Assembly: GCF_008369935.1 (NCBI RefSeq)
Contig: NZ_VTUZ01000004.1
Span: 248,001 to 312,000, forward strand
Source of the DNA: Paraburkholderia panacisoli
Lineage (GTDB): Bacteria > Pseudomonadota > Gammaproteobacteria > Burkholderiales > Burkholderiaceae
Length of the DNA stretch: 64,000 nucleotides
Direction of reading: 5' to 3'
The stretch's first letter is position 1; every line of letters begins with the position of its first letter. The notes beneath the pieces are model-generated. The model made no database searches. It saw only the letters and a list, made by a program, of their open reading frames with translations, and had not been told where the DNA came from. Both the position numbers and the translations under genes were made by a program. Shown piece after piece: positions 1 through 8,565 of this stretch.

Positions 1-64
1 GCTCGGTCTCGCGCGCGCCGAAGTTCCGCAGGTGGCCATTCATACAGCGGCGCCCCTCAACTAA

Positions 65-454
65 TAGCCCTTCGTGGTGGAGCCGAGTCAAACGGCTTGC
101 CGACAATCGTAGTCGCGGCCCAATAACAATTGACGGCCGATATCGGCCCGTTCAGCTGACAGCTTATGGGTGGTTCGGGCGAACGGCAGATGAAACGCAA
201 CGATTCCTTCGATAAGTGAACGCTTCAACAACTGTTCACGAAAAAAGCGCTGCGCTCCACCTCGCCGAATGAGACCAAGATCCCCTATCGGCATCCGCAC
301 GGGCCGCCTATTCTGTCTGTTGGGCACGCGCGTTTGATTGCGTGTTTCTGGACTCGGACGGCGGAAATCACGAACCGTCAATAGTACGGATGACGTGATC
401 TCGCCGCTTTTTCTTGCTGATGACCGCTTGATGGCAATGCAACAGGAGGAAGAG
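65..454. other. Region before wrbA without a recognisable gene
   Basis: No open frame here has convincing protein character. A 14-bp perfect palindrome (GGCCGATATCGGCC) lies at 135-148. Its function is unknown and such GC-rich palindromes arise easily in this base composition. The wrbA Shine-Dalgarno sequence closes the region. Confidence 0.4.
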
Positions 455-1057
455 ATGGCGAAGGTATTGGTTTTGTACTACTCGATGTATGGACATATCG
501 AGACGATGGCTAACGCGGTGGCCGAGGGCGCTCGCGCCGTGCCCGGCGTCGAGGTGACGCTCAAGCGGGTGCCTGAAACGATCCCCGACGAGCAGGCAAA
601 AGCCGCCGGTGTCAAGCTGAACCAGCCAGCGGAAGTCGCCGCACCGGGCGAACTCGCAGAGTATGACGCGATCATCTTCGGAACGCCTACGCGATTCGGC
701 AACATGGCGGGTCAGATGCGCACGTTTCTCGACCAGACCGGTGGTCTATGGATGCAAGGCGCGCTCGTCGGCAAGATAGGCAGCGTATTTGCGTCGACAG
801 GCACGCAACATGGCGGCCAGGAAACCACGATCACTTCGTTTCATTCCACGCTCCTGCACCAGGGCATGGTGATCGTCGGCGTGCCGTACGCGTGCAGCGG
901 GCTCGTCAATATGAACGAAATCACGGGCGGTACGCCTTATGGCGCAACCACACTCGCGGGCACGGACGGCAGCCGGCAACCCTCCGCTAACGAACTCGAT
1001 ATTGCCCGGTATCAAGGCAAACACGTCGCCGAACTGGCGTCGCGGCTCTTCCGTTGA
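455..1057 (+). CDS. wrbA: NAD(P)H:quinone oxidoreductase WrbA
   Basis: A flavodoxin-like FMN protein of 200 residues that, in its family, carries out two-electron reduction of quinones in the cytosol and so limits redox cycling. The N-terminus ([14 protein letters not shown]) is the flavodoxin first strand and phosphate loop. The motif [19 protein letters not shown] and the later [12 protein letters not shown] follow the WrbA pattern. The frame is open upstream to 338, but the ATG at 455 is preferred because AGGAGGAAGAG lies directly before it and the protein then has normal WrbA length. A DoxX-like remnant lies downstream. The family is clear; the physiological quinone is not known. Confidence 0.93.
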   Translation: MAKVLVLYYSMYGHIETMANAVAEGARAVPGVEVTLKRVPETIPDEQAKAAGVKLNQPAEVAAPGELAEYDAIIFGTPTRFGNMAGQMRTFLDQTGGLWMQGALVGKIGSVFASTGTQHGGQETTITSFHSTLLHQGMVIVGVPYACSGLVNMNEITGGTPYGATTLAGTDGSRQPSANELDIARYQGKHVAELASRLFR

Positions 1058-1227
1058 ACACTGCGTATTCAGGGCGACGAAGCCAGGCGCGTCAACGCGA
1101 CGAGAGGAGCCCGCGTGGCCGCCGAAGGTATCTCACGTGACTACCGTGATCAGGCATAGGGTGAGAATGATCGCGCGATACTTCTCGCTCGAATAACGCA
1201 AAGACGATCTTTTTCTGGCAGCCCCGT

Positions 1228-1419
1228 GTGCTGCTGATGGTTCTCCGGGCACAGTCGCCAACTCCCGGCACTGAGTTGATCGGACATCGCTGCTGGACCA
1301 TGGCCGGCATGGAGCAGTATGCGAGCATGATCAACTTCTACAAGGACATCAGCACTATCGGTGGCTTGCTGCTTCTATGCGCGACTGGTCCTGGGAAATA
1401 CTCGGTCGACAGGAAATAG
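1228..1419 (+). pseudogene. C-terminal remnant of a DoxX-family membrane protein
   Basis: The open frame ends in SMINFYKDISTIGGLLLLC followed by GPGKYSVDRK, which is the typical last helix and C-terminus of DoxX-family membrane proteins. The stretch before it (ELIGHRCWTM) also fits the family. A full DoxX protein is about 130-150 residues with four helices. Here only about the last 50 residues are recognisable, and the sequence between wrbA and this point does not encode the first helices in any frame. It is therefore read as a 5'-deleted remnant. The recognition rests on remembered family sequence, without an alignment. Confidence 0.6.
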
Positions 1420-1726
1420 TGATGTAGCGCAGACGCGCAGACGTAGCGCGGTACGTGGGATCCGCATGATCAGGGAAGGAGGTCGGCGTCGACGGCGAGT
1501 GGAGCCCGTTCAGGGCGCTGAGGGCCGTTGGCTCGACCTGGATCATCTACCGTGGCGATCGACGGCGGCGCGGTCTATACCTGATCATGGCGACTCTGCG
1601 GTTGCGTAACGCGACCTCGTCGACTCGCGTTTGAGGGTTTTCCTTAGCCTCCGGGAGGGCAACATGCCGATGGTTGGCCGTCGTCGGACATGCTAGGATT
1701 TCTTTCATACAACTCCGGAAACTGCT
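1420..1726. other. Intergenic region, nothing recognised
   Basis: No open frame with protein character and no clear hairpin. It separates the DoxX remnant from the zinc-ribbon protein gene and should contain the promoter of the latter. Confidence 0.35.
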
Positions 1727-2110
1727 ATGCCGTTCATCTGCGAAAACGTTGAATGTCGTGCCGTGCTGGCTCGCGGGCAGGTCAAATCCAATCACGAGAA
1801 CGAGGGGTGGTGCTTCTACTGCCCGGACTGCAATGCCAGGAACGAATTGAAAGATATCGGCGCACCTGGCAGTCCTGTCGAGTTGGTTCAGCCAGAAAGA
1901 TCCGACCTTCCGCACAAGGTAATAGCGACTGCTCGTCCATTGGAGGACGGCAGGTACGCAGCGCAATTGCGCGTTCAAAGGGCCCTCAGTATGAAAGGAA
2001 CTTACGCGGTCGAAGAGCGCTGGGAACAGCTCGGTGTATTCCTCGACGCGCAAGAGGCCGTAGCGCATGCAAAGTCTATGGCAACAGACTTGCTGGAGCG
2101 AAAGGCCTAG
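1727..2110 (+). CDS. Small zinc-ribbon hypothetical protein
   Basis: A 127-residue protein of unknown function. The N-terminus has two cysteine pairs, C-x4-C (CENVEC, residues 5-10) and CFYCPDC near residues 29-35, which look like a treble-clef or zinc-ribbon metal site. The rest (LEDGRYAAQLRVQR, then a helical tail rich in Ala and Glu) resembles small Burkholderia proteins with a short beta domain. There is no signal peptide or membrane segment. GGAAA lies a few bases before the ATG. It stands alone between intergenic regions, so context gives no hint of function. Confidence 0.7.
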   Translation: MPFICENVECRAVLARGQVKSNHENEGWCFYCPDCNARNELKDIGAPGSPVELVQPERSDLPHKVIATARPLEDGRYAAQLRVQRALSMKGTYAVEERWEQLGVFLDAQEAVAHAKSMATDLLERKA

Positions 2111-2150
2111 TCTCGAGTGGCAGGCTGGATTGCGCCATAGGTATCGATGC

Positions 2151-2187
2151 GCGGATCTTTACGGCCGCCCCACGACCGTAGATCCGC
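2151..2187 (+). terminator. Stem-loop after the zinc-ribbon gene
   Basis: GCGGATCT (2151-2158) pairs with AGATCCGC (2180-2187), extended by ACGG/CCGT (2161-2164 with 2176-2179) across a two-base bulge. There is no T-run after it, so it is only a possible terminator. Confidence 0.3.
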
Positions 2188-2335
2188 ACGACAACCTGGC
2201 GCTGTACGGTGCGCATGCCGTGCAGAAAGCGATTCAGCTTTCGGTGCGCATAATAAGGGGTATAAGCGGATACCGCATCACTCCGAATACTCCACCACAC
2301 ACGATGTGACTGGCTTGAATTGAACCAGCCTTAGC

Positions 2336-2791
2336 TCACGAAGCACCACTGGCAGCGAGCTTGACAAATAGTCTGGCTGCTTCATTGCCATGGGACAGAG
2401 CGCGCAGTGCGAGGGAGAGCGCGAGTTGTGCGTCGTGGGAGACCGCGCTGCGATCCTGGTCGAAGAGCTTGACGGCGTGGCGCATATGCTGCGCCGCCTG
2501 CGTGTGAAGCTCCACGGCCGCCGCATGATGTTTTGCCACGTCGGCGGCACTTACGCCTGCGCCGGTCGATGGAGGCATCGCCGGCGTATTGGCGCTGTGC
2601 GCGCCAGCGTCGTGTGCCTCATCGATCGCATGCAAGGTGTGGCCATGGGCCATCATCGCCTGATGCGCGGCGTGGGCAAAATCTCGACCGTCCTCGAAAT
2701 GCCGCGACGCCTCGCGGTGATGGCGCGCGGCCTGCTCGTGGTGTGACGCCGCGGCTTCGAGATGACCTTTCTTGCTGTGCTTCGTGCTCAT
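2336..2791 (-). CDS. Histidine- and alanine-rich hypothetical protein
   Basis: A 151-residue, apparently cytosolic protein with about 20 histidines, many as HH or HxxH pairs spaced along predicted helices (SHHEQAARHHREASRHFEDG, then KHHAAAVELHTQAAQHMRH). The pattern suggests long amphipathic helices with a histidine-lined face, which could bind metal or nucleic acid; this is inference. No signal peptide or membrane segment is seen. The start is supported by AGGAG with a five-base spacer before ATG. Similar His-rich helical proteins occur in Burkholderia, but I know of no assigned function. The neighbouring genes are not obviously related. Confidence 0.7.
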   Translation of the reverse strand: MSTKHSKKGHLEAAASHHEQAARHHREASRHFEDGRDFAHAAHQAMMAHGHTLHAIDEAHDAGAHSANTPAMPPSTGAGVSAADVAKHHAAAVELHTQAAQHMRHAVKLFDQDRSAVSHDAQLALSLALRALSHGNEAARLFVKLAASGAS

Positions 2792-3414
2792 GCAGGCTCC
2801 TGTGTAACTTCAGGACTGACTCCGATGGCGACCGATTCGAACACACAGTGGCGGATCGCAAACTACAAGATCCTAATCTACACGTACTTGCGCCTTCTGT
2901 GGCATTTGCGTCTCGCGGAAAATCGGCATCACGTTCGGCCTGCTTTTAGAACTGGGTTCTTGTGGTGACCGTGCGTATTGGGCCGCGCGAACCGAACGTT
3001 AGCGAGGCGCTCAAGTTTTCTGAGTCGTGTCGAAAAGAGGAAAGGGCGTCTTGTACCGATGTGGCATTGAACTCAAATTTCTCGAAGGGTAACCCGCGAT
3101 TACGCTTTCTCCTTTGGCAATTACCCTTGGCGCTAACTGGGTGCGCAAGCACGAGTCAAACACAAAGGAAACCCGACTGACTCACGAGGGTCGACCTGCA
3201 CCGGTCGGACGTGCACCAATGAGAAGAGGGCGTCAGGCGCCCGGGGACTACGTGTCTGAGCCGGGCGATCCAGTCCAACTTCACATCGTCCTCGTCCGGG
3301 CACGATCACCCGTGCCCGACCTTCCATGGTCACACGTCTTGATACTGCCTGACACGCTGGAGCACGCCACGCAGCGGCATTGACACCCGGAGGAATCGAT
3401 CGAGCACGGCCGGC
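2792..3414. other. Long intergenic region, no gene supported
   Basis: Several short open frames exist on both strands but none has a good ribosome site or recognisable protein pattern. It should hold the promoter of the His-rich gene at its left end and the 3' end of the leftward hydroxylase transcript at its right end. Confidence 0.4.
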
Positions 3415-4632
3415 TCAAAGCCAGGTGCCACCCTGACGTTCACTCGGCTCTTCCGTGAGGGCGTCGAAATCGTGAATCCACTCCAGGTGATGAAGCACGC
3501 GGTCGCGCGCGCCGAGGCGGGCATTGCGCGCCTGCGCGGCCGGCCCGTCGGGCAGATGGAGCACGTCCGCAGTGGCTATCGACGCGTACTGCACCTTGCG
3601 CGTGCGGCCCCGGCGCAGACGCTCGTAGGCTTCCTGCGCCTCGCGCCAATTGCCTGGACCGGCCTTGGCCAACTGCGCGGCCAGCACCACGGCGTCCTCG
3701 ATCGACTGGTTGGCGCCCTGACCGTGATGCGGCACGAGCGCATGCGCGGCATCGCCGATCAGAGTCACGCGGCCTTTGCTCCAGCGGCCGAGCGGGGGAC
3801 GGTGAAACAGGCCCCAGCGCTGACTGATCGGCACAGCCGTGATCATCTGCACGACGGCCGGATGCCAATCCTTGAAGAGGCGCAGTTGCTCGCCCTCGCT
3901 GGCGGGCATGACCCATTCGCGCGACGGCCACGGCGACGGATGACGCTCGACCAGCAGGAAATTCTGGTCGCCTTTGTCGCCGATCGGATAGTGCAGCAGA
4001 TGACCACCGGGCCCGACCCAGAACTGGATGGTCTCTGGATCGGGCAACAGGTCCATGCGCCCGGCCGGCACTACGCCACGAAAGCCCGAGCAACCCGAAT
4101 ACAGGACGTCGTCATAGCCGAGCATCCAGCGCCGTGTGATCGAGCGCGCCCCGTCGGCGCCGATCACGAGATCGGCGTCGACGCGCTGACCGTTGTCGAA
4201 CGCCAAACTCACGCGATCGGGGTGCTGCACGAGATCGACCAGCCGATGGCTGAGCTTGATGCGCTCGAGGCCGACAGCCTTGGACAGCACCTCCTGCAGA
4301 TCGGCGCGATGAACGCCCCAGTACGAGCCGCCGAACTGCTCGCGATAGCCAGGGTTGCCGCGATGATGGCCAATGACCGCGCCGCTGCGTCCGTCGCGAT
4401 AGATGAGGCCCGGTACCTCGGCGCACACCTTTTCGAAGGCCGAACGTAGTCCCAGGCGCTCGTAGAAGCGTGTCGCGTTAGCCGAGAGCGCGACGGCCGC
4501 TCCCACCTCGCGCAGTTCATCGGTCTGCTCGTAGAGTTGCGCATCGATTCCGTGCTCGCGCAGCGCGAGCGCAAGCGTAAGGCCGCCGATGCCGGCGCCG
4601 ACGATCGCAATCTTTAGATCCATCACCTTCAT
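3415..4632 (-). CDS. FAD-dependent aromatic hydroxylase (salicylate / 3-hydroxybenzoate hydroxylase type)
   Basis: A group A flavin monooxygenase of 405 residues; relatives use NAD(P)H and O2 to hydroxylate aromatic acids in the cytosol. The FAD-binding GxGxxG is at the N-terminus (IAIVGAGIGGLTLALAL), the middle DG motif is DLVIGADGARS, and the C-terminal flavin motif is LIGDAAHALVPHHGQGANQ. The ATG at 4632 is chosen because GGAGA precedes it; the frame stays open further upstream without a signal. It diverges from a LysR regulator across 173 bp, the classic arrangement for a regulated catabolic hydroxylase. The substrate cannot be told from sequence; no ring-cleavage gene lies nearby, so the product may be handled elsewhere. 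Confidence 0.85.
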   Translation of the reverse strand: MKVMDLKIAIVGAGIGGLTLALALREHGIDAQLYEQTDELREVGAAVALSANATRFYERLGLRSAFEKVCAEVPGLIYRDGRSGAVIGHHRGNPGYREQFGGSYWGVHRADLQEVLSKAVGLERIKLSHRLVDLVQHPDRVSLAFDNGQRVDADLVIGADGARSITRRWMLGYDDVLYSGCSGFRGVVPAGRMDLLPDPETIQFWVGPGGHLLHYPIGDKGDQNFLLVERHPSPWPSREWVMPASEGEQLRLFKDWHPAVVQMITAVPISQRWGLFHRPPLGRWSKGRVTLIGDAAHALVPHHGQGANQSIEDAVVLAAQLAKAGPGNWREAQEAYERLRRGRTRKVQYASIATADVLHLPDGPAAQARNARLGARDRVLHHLEWIHDFDALTEEPSERQGGTWL

Positions 4633-4733
4633 GAACGTGTCTCCAATATCCGGGTTTATAGGTTGGGGTTGCTGCGGCAGAGGCCGGCAACGCGTCAATG
4701 CGTGTACCGTGTCAGTATTTTCAGCACTAGACC

Positions 4734-4759
4734 TTCATTCTTCAATAAGATGAAATGAA
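4734..4759. promoter_or_regulatory. Candidate LysR-type operator between the hydroxylase and regulator genes
   Basis: Inverted repeat TTCATT-N14-AATGAA in the 173-bp divergent intergenic region, followed by a second partial copy (TTCAT at 4765, AATGA at 4780). LysR regulators commonly bind dyads in such positions. It lies in a locally AT-rich stretch, so chance similarity is possible. Confidence 0.35.
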
Positions 4760-4805
4760 TCTTCTTCATCACTGAATTGAATGAGCTTCCCGCTATGCCA
4801 AAGTC

Positions 4806-5750
4806 ATGGAACTGAGCGACGTCGACCTCAATCTGTTGCTGCTCTTCCAGCGGCTGATGCAGGAGCGGCGCGTGGCGACCGTCGCCGAGCAGATGAACAT
4901 GAGCCAGCCTGGCGTCAGCAATGCGCTCGCCAAGCTGCGCCGCCGGCTTGGCGATCCGCTGTTCGTGCGCGGGCCGCGCGGTGTGGTTCCCACGCCGTTT
5001 GCGCTGCGCCTGGCGGAACCGGTCTCGCAGGCACTCGCGACCCTGCACGCTGCGCTCAATCCGGTGACCGGCTTCGATCCGCTACGCGCCACGCGCACCA
5101 TGACGATCGGCATGACCGATATCGGCGAAGTCGTATTCCTGCCCGCGCTGCTCGAACGACTGTCGCGCGTAGCGCCTGGCGTCGCACTGAATACGGTCCG
5201 CGATACAAGCGTCAATCTGAGCAACGAGATGGCCGACGGCCGAGTCGATCTGGCCATCGGCTTGCTGCCGCAACTCAAAGGCGGTTTCTATCAGCGCCGC
5301 CTGTTTGATCAGCGCTATGTGTGTCTGTTCAGGCGCGGCCATCCGCTCGAAGACGCACCGCTCACGCTCGCCGCCTGGCGCGAGGCCGAGCATCTGGTAG
5401 TCGTGTCGGCCGGCACCGGCCACGGTCAGGTGGACGAATGGCTGAAACGGCGCGGCGTACGGCGTCAGGTGCGACTGACGGTGCCGCACTTCATGAGCGT
5501 GGGCTATATCCTGCAACGCACCAATCTGATCGCCACGGTGCCGGAGCGACTTGCGCTGCAACTGGCAACCCCTTTCTCACTCAGCCTGCGCGCGTTGCCC
5601 ATGACGCTGCCCGCCGCGCCGATCCATTTGCTCTGGCATGCGCGAGTCCAGCAGGACGAAGGCAATCGCTGGCTGCGCGGGGTAGTGATCGACCTGTTTG
5701 CGGACACGCCAACGGATGTGCGCAAAGGAAGGCTCACGCAAAAGAAATAG
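4806..5750 (+). CDS. LysR-family transcriptional regulator
   Basis: A 314-residue LysR regulator. The N-terminal winged helix-turn-helix is clear (VATVAEQMNMSQPGVSNAL, then LRRRLGDPLFVR). A substrate-binding-protein-like effector domain starts near residue 90 (MTIGMTDIGEVVFLPALL, then GRVDLAIGLLPQLKGGF). It resembles the subgroup that controls aromatic catabolism. It is transcribed away from the hydroxylase gene and very probably controls it and itself through the shared intergenic region. There is no strong Shine-Dalgarno before the ATG, but the start fits the usual LysR N-terminus (DVDLNLLLLFQRLMQERRV). Confidence 0.9.
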   Translation: MELSDVDLNLLLLFQRLMQERRVATVAEQMNMSQPGVSNALAKLRRRLGDPLFVRGPRGVVPTPFALRLAEPVSQALATLHAALNPVTGFDPLRATRTMTIGMTDIGEVVFLPALLERLSRVAPGVALNTVRDTSVNLSNEMADGRVDLAIGLLPQLKGGFYQRRLFDQRYVCLFRRGHPLEDAPLTLAAWREAEHLVVVSAGTGHGQVDEWLKRRGVRRQVRLTVPHFMSVGYILQRTNLIATVPERLALQLATPFSLSLRALPMTLPAAPIHLLWHARVQQDEGNRWLRGVVIDLFADTPTDVRKGRLTQKK

Positions 5751-5781
5751 TGCTTGTGGTCGGAAGGATCAATCCGCATCG

Positions 5782-5819
5782 ATCCCCGCCGATCGTGGCA
5801 ATGAACGGTCGGCGGGGAT
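5782..5819 (+). terminator. Stem-loop after the LysR gene
   Basis: An 11-bp perfect stem, ATCCCCGCCGA (5782-5792) with TCGGCGGGGAT (5809-5819), 31 bases after the LysR stop. The T-run is missing, but position and stem strength suit a transcription end. Confidence 0.6.
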
Positions 5820-6000
5820 GACTGTTCGCATGGCCCCCGGCTGACACGTTCTCTGCGCCGGCGAATCTGTGCGCAGGTATCTTCGTCGGAGCCCCTTAAC
5901 GACGGGGCCGATCCACTTGGATTTCGCGATCGGCGGGTCACACCTTGTAAAGCCGACTGCCAGCATCTAACGTTCATCCCAGGATTCTGAGGAGACGGCC

Positions 6001-6498
6001 ATGGGAAGGATCGAAGCAAAGCTGGCGGAAATGGGCTTGACGTTACCGTCGGCGCTACAGATGCCTGCAAACGTCAACATGTCATTGCCATTTGCATGGG
6101 TGCGCGTGAGCGGCACACGAGCTTTTGTCTCAGGACACGTGCCGCTCAACGTCGACGGGACGATTGCACAACCAGTAGGTAAAGTCGGCGCGGAGGTGTC
6201 GCCAGACGAAGGCTACGCAGCAGCACGTCTTGTGGCGCTTGCACAGTTGGCAAGTCTTCAGAAGGCGCTTGGGGACCTGGATCGCATTACGGCCTGGGTA
6301 CGCGTCTTTGCAATGGTCAACATAGCGCCCGGTTTCGACCAGATGCCACGGATCGCAAATGGCTTCTCGGACCTGATCCTTGAACTTTTCGGGCCGGACA
6401 TTGGAATGCATGCCCGGTCGGCGGTCGGCGTCGCGCTCCCTTTGAACGTGCCCGTCGAATGTGAAGCGGAGGTCGAGATTGACGGACGGCATCTGTAA
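6001..6498 (+). CDS. RidA-family (YjgF/YER057c/UK114) protein
   Basis: A 165-residue member of the RidA superfamily, subgroup with an N-terminal extension (MGRIEAKLAEMGLTLP). RidA proteins hydrolyse reactive imine/enamine intermediates or serve related catabolic roles as cytosolic trimers. Family features are the strands VRVSGTRAFVSGHVPL and the pattern ARLVALAQLASLQKALGDLDRI, plus NGFSDLILELFG and RSAVGVALPLNVPVE near the end. The usual catalytic arginine region is represented by HARSAVGV. GAGGAGACGGCC precedes the ATG, which fixes the start. It is convergent with the downstream hydrolase gene and has no close partner. Confidence 0.85.
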   Translation: MGRIEAKLAEMGLTLPSALQMPANVNMSLPFAWVRVSGTRAFVSGHVPLNVDGTIAQPVGKVGAEVSPDEGYAAARLVALAQLASLQKALGDLDRITAWVRVFAMVNIAPGFDQMPRIANGFSDLILELFGPDIGMHARSAVGVALPLNVPVECEAEVEIDGRHL

Positions 6499-6562
6499 TT
6501 CAGGAGTACGGCGGAGCCTTGGTCTCCTAAGCAATCGCATGCGCCTGTAGTCGAGATGTTTA

Positions 6563-7546
6563 CTATCGCAGCGTTGCCTCGAAAAACTGCACCACATCGG
6601 AGTTGAATTGTTCATGGAACGCCGCGCGGTCGAAGCCCGGCTGACTGTTGCAGACTTCCGGCGTCTTTCTGGACAGGCGCGCATCGCACGGTGGCAGGAA
6701 GTCGTAATGGCCTGCGTTGGCGACCACGTGATACTCGGGCGCTCGGGGCAGGTCGGCGCGTACCGCCTCTTCATAATAGGGATGCGGCTGATGACGATCG
6801 TCGGCAGCTCGCCAGAGCTGGATCGGGGCGCGTACGCTGCCTAGCCCTGCGCGGCCGAAGGCGAAGCCGAACGCGGGCGCAGCGATGACTACGGCCCTGA
6901 TGCGTGGATCGTGGACCCAGGCGCTGGCGGGAACATCCGCGCCGGAATGGGGATCGACGCCGGCATGCTTCAGGGCCTCGCACAGGTCATGATCCGGGTG
7001 GGCCTCGCAATACGGGGCGATCTTCGAAAGGTCCGGGATCCCGCCTGCGGCCACGAGCACGGTGAAGCCGCCGTTGGAAAAACCGAACGCGCCGACGCGG
7101 GCCGCATCCAGCCGCCCGTGCCAACGCCACTCGTCGAGCATGTAGTCAACCAGCCGTTGAAGCTGGGCGGGACGGCGCCACAGTTGCAAGACGCGGCTCT
7201 GGTCATCGAAAGTGTCGCCGGCGTGACTGACCGCCGCCGCCACGAAGCCCGCGTGAGCCAACGCGAGAGCCGTATCGTAATGACCGTCGTACCATCCTCC
7301 GCCGCCGTGCGACATCACCACCAGCGGCAGGCGACGACCGGCGATCGCAGCGTCCGGCGCCACAGTCTGGGTGAAATTGCCCAAGGAATGCGGTGTCGCC
7401 GGTGCGTTAGTCGGATACCAGATGCCGACCGTGAGCGGCGGCTCCGCGCCATTCGCTACCTTGACCTCCTCAAAACCGACATCGGCGGCGAGGACAGGCG
7501 CGGCAGCCAGGGCAAAGAAAGCGATGATCATGGCCATCAATCTCAC
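6563..7546 (-). CDS. Secreted alpha/beta hydrolase (dienelactone-hydrolase / PAF-acetylhydrolase-like)
   Basis: A 327-residue exported serine hydrolase. A GTG start at 7546 is chosen because AAAGGAGACC lies just before it and it gives a clean signal peptide (MRLMAMIIAFFALAAAPVLA, cleavage near A21). The frame is open far upstream without signal. The oxyanion region is SHGGGG (79-84), the nucleophile elbow is GFSNG with Ser157, and a candidate acid is Asp250. The candidate histidine is His280 in NAGHYDFL. This pattern is typical of periplasmic hydrolases annotated as dienelactone-hydrolase-like. The substrate is unknown. It lies just downstream of the IclR gene on the same strand with a 134-bp gap and could be co-transcribed. 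Confidence 0.82.
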   Translation of the reverse strand: MRLMAMIIAFFALAAAPVLAADVGFEEVKVANGAEPPLTVGIWYPTNAPATPHSLGNFTQTVAPDAAIAGRRLPLVVMSHGGGGWYDGHYDTALALAHAGFVAAAVSHAGDTFDDQSRVLQLWRRPAQLQRLVDYMLDEWRWHGRLDAARVGAFGFSNGGFTVLVAAGGIPDLSKIAPYCEAHPDHDLCEALKHAGVDPHSGADVPASAWVHDPRIRAVVIAAPAFGFAFGRAGLGSVRAPIQLWRAADDRHQPHPYYEEAVRADLPRAPEYHVVANAGHYDFLPPCDARLSRKTPEVCNSQPGFDRAAFHEQFNSDVVQFFEATLR

Positions 7547-7680
7547 GGTGGTCTCCTTTGCTGTCGTCGCTCTCACCGAACGGTATCGAGTAAGCGCCGA
7601 GCCCCTATCTGCGACAGCAAACAGCATGGTCAGAGCAGACCGTGCAAGAAGCAATCGGCAAGACCGGATGCGCTCGGCAT

Positions 7681-8442
7681 CTACAGGCGCACATAAGGTT
7701 GCGACAACGCCTTCGACGACCTGATGAGGTCTTCCAGCATCATCGCGCGCTTGTCCGGATGCGTGTCCCGGCTTGTCATGAAGCAGAGCGCTGCGACGGG
7801 GAGACCCGCGCGGTCGCGGATAGGCGCCGCCATGCAGAGTCGAAAAGTGTGGGATAGACCCTCGGTGCAACAGTATCCCAGGTCAGCGGCCCGCTCGACA
7901 TCGGAAAGAAAATCCCGGAATTCAATGCGTCTGCCGTTGTCGAGGATAAAGTCCTCGTCCGGGATCAAGCTGCGAATTTCCTCCGCCTTCATATGGGCGA
8001 GCAGCAGGCGGCCCGAAGCGGTCCATGGAATCGGCACCTTCACGCCGATGTCGGAACTGATGTTGAATGGTCGCGAGCTGTTCTCCGACAGGACCACGGT
8101 GTACTTGTTGCCTTCTAGCATGCACAACTGCGCGGTTTCGTCGTGCGTCCGGACGAGCGCAAGGATCGCCTGGTGGGCGCGGCTGATCAGATCGTTATGG
8201 ACGGCATAGTCGGAGCCGTAGTAGTGCATCTCGCGGCCGAAAAACACGCTCCCGTCCGCCGTTGTCTCGAGCCATCCGGCTTCAGTGAGCATGGTGACCA
8301 GTTCGTAGATACTCGAGCGCGGCGCGCCGGTTGCTTCAATCAGTTCGCGCATCGCCATCGGACGCCGCGCGATATGCAATTGCTTGAGAATGCCGATGAC
8401 GCGGTCAACTCCCCTGGCCCTCGATGATTCTGGTGCGGACAT
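7681..8442 (-). CDS. IclR-family transcriptional regulator
   Basis: A 253-residue IclR regulator. The winged helix-turn-helix lies at about residues 10-75 (RVIGILKQLHIARRPMAMRELIE, with SSIYELVTMLTEAGWLE). The effector domain follows at about 85-250, with WTASGRLLLAHM and LGYCCTEGLSHTFRLCMAAPI, the usual ligand pocket signature. It lies 123 bp downstream of the amino-acid ABC transporter genes on the same strand, so it probably controls that operon. An IclR-like palindrome lies upstream of the operon's first gene at 11690-11716. The effector is probably the imported compound or a metabolite of it (inference). Confidence 0.9.
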   Translation of the reverse strand: MSAPESSRARGVDRVIGILKQLHIARRPMAMRELIEATGAPRSSIYELVTMLTEAGWLETTADGSVFFGREMHYYGSDYAVHNDLISRAHQAILALVRTHDETAQLCMLEGNKYTVVLSENSSRPFNISSDIGVKVPIPWTASGRLLLAHMKAEEIRSLIPDEDFILDNGRRIEFRDFLSDVERAADLGYCCTEGLSHTFRLCMAAPIRDRAGLPVAALCFMTSRDTHPDKRAMMLEDLIRSSKALSQPYVRL

Positions 8443-8565
8443 TCCATCAACTCCGTCGGCGATAGCAATCGCGATCTATTTTTTGAGTGACGCGAGTTTA
8501 GCGCGTAAAAGACGACGCTTCACCATTGCGCGGCCCGTAGAACCCCGACGCCCGTGCCGGGATGC

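Noticed and set aside
2..64. Twenty sense codons before a stop at the very start of the window, possibly the end of a gene
   Set aside because: Too short to judge; open stretches of this length are common by chance in high-GC DNA.
135..148. Palindrome GGCCGATATCGGCC
   Set aside because: A GC-rich 14-bp palindrome in this base composition with no adjacent gene or second copy seen; no role can be argued.
88..381. A 97-codon leftward frame before wrbA
   Set aside because: No ribosome site, no recognisable pattern and a composition like other shadow frames.
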